A stretch of DNA of 12,805 nt from an uncultured Fretibacterium sp. GTDB taxonomy: Bacteria; Synergistota; Synergistia; Synergistales; Aminobacteriaceae. Positions within the stretch are counted from its first letter, which is position 1. Every line of letters begins with the position of its first letter. Under the pieces are notes generated by a model, which was not told the origin of the DNA, did not search any database, and saw only the letters and a program-made list of their open reading frames with translations. The position numbers were made by a program, and so were the translations under genes. Positions 12,421 through 12,805 of the stretch are shown here, in pieces. Location: the NCBI RefSeq assembly GCF_963548695.1, contig NZ_CAUUWA010000066.1, positions 1 to 12,805 of the forward strand, in the 5' to 3' direction.

Positions 12421-12805
12421 ATGGACGACGTGCCGTCGATGCCGGGCGCCGCGAGCATCCTTGAGCAGATGAGCGGCCCTGCCGGTGTGTCCCCGTCCGT
12501 TTCCTCCGGACGGGACGCCCCTGGACGAGTCGTCGCCGTGTTGTCGGTCACCGGGGTGGGGAGGGGCCGACAGGCCCTTGCCGAGCTTTCGGTGCTGCTT
12601 CGTCTTGGCTGTTCCCTGGATGTCGTCTCGTCTCCGGGGCTGCGTACCTCCAGGGGGCTTGCGGCGAGGTGCGGATTTTACGATATCTCCGGGGAGATGC
12701 CGGACGGTTTTCTTGACGGGGCCGACTGCCTCGTCGCGGTTCTTGACCGCGGAGCCGCCGCGAAGATCTGCCTGGGGCTCCAGGACGATTTGGGGTCCCG
12801 CATCA
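12421..12805 (+). CDS. Flavoprotein-like BMC-locus protein, N-terminal part (cut by window end)
   Basis: My translation from ATG 12421 gives 128 codons without a stop to the window end. After a Pro/Ser-rich leader (residues 1-35) comes a Rossmann-like stretch: RVVAVLSVTGVG, a helix, CSLDVVSSPGLR, then DGADCLVAVLDRG and AAAKICLGLQDDL near 113-124. The last part resembles the end of the flavoprotein fold (PF02441-type) seen in several BMC loci, where NTAAK-x-A-L-G-I-x-D is common. This is a recognition by pattern, not firm. The AAAGGGG patch touches the ATG directly; GTG 12430 (spacing 9) may be the real start. Residues 8-17 (PGAASILEQM) could be a short docking helix. It probably belongs to the shell operon. 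Confidence 0.6.
   Translation, partial: MDDVPSMPGAASILEQMSGPAGVSPSVSSGRDAPGRVVAVLSVTGVGRGRQALAELSVLLRLGCSLDVVSSPGLRTSRGLAARCGFYDISGEMPDGFLDGADCLVAVLDRGAAAKICLGLQDDLGSRI

Overview
The window reads as a catabolic gene cluster of an anaerobic, GC-rich bacterium. Protein style, a TRAP transporter, an M20 peptidase and a bacterial microcompartment (BMC) on one strand suggest a Synergistota-like amino-acid/purine fermenter. That taxonomic call is an inference, and a GC-rich clostridium is an alternative. All convincing genes are on the + strand.

Layout. (1) 1-326: C-terminal end of an M20-family amidohydrolase/peptidase. (2) 506-6941: a formiminotransferase (FtcD N-domain type), an allantoinase/hydantoinase-type cyclic amidohydrolase, a complete TRAP transporter (dctP-dctQ-dctM) and an isochorismatase-family hydrolase, ended by a strong intrinsic terminator at 6974-7018. 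(3) 7095-12805: an NCS2 xanthine/urate-type permease behind its own candidate promoter, then ubiX, ubiD, a BMC-H shell gene, an unrecognised low-complexity gene with an encapsulation-peptide-like N-terminus, a second and divergent BMC-H gene, a 355-base gap holding a run of three hairpins, a third BMC-H gene, and the start of a flavoprotein-like gene cut by the window edge.

How the genes may work together. The enzymes match, nearly step for step, the anaerobic xanthine route described biochemically in purinolytic clostridia: xanthine -> 4-ureido-5-imidazolecarboxylate -> 4-amino-5-imidazolecarboxylate -> 4-aminoimidazole -> 4-imidazolone -> formiminoglycine -> glycine + formimino-tetrahydrofolate. 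The NCS2 permease would import xanthine, the cyclic amidohydrolase would open the ring, the isochorismatase-family enzyme would remove the ureido group, UbiD with UbiX-made prenyl-FMN would decarboxylate the imidazole acid, and the FtcD homologue would move the formimino group to folate. Three BMC-H genes next to the decarboxylase suggest that part of this route runs inside a protein shell. This is the main hypothesis of the annotation. The family calls are firm; the substrates are inferred. No gene in view fits 4-aminoimidazole deaminase or a dedicated imidazolonase, and no BMC pentamer or trimer gene is visible; these could lie outside the window.

Other structure. The TRAP genes are visibly richer in A+T than their neighbours, as if recruited from elsewhere. 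Short degenerate tandem repeats of 12-18 bases recur at gene junctions and gene starts (1525-1616, 3231-3260, 6245-6285, 8607-8651, 11097-11132, 11988-12029).
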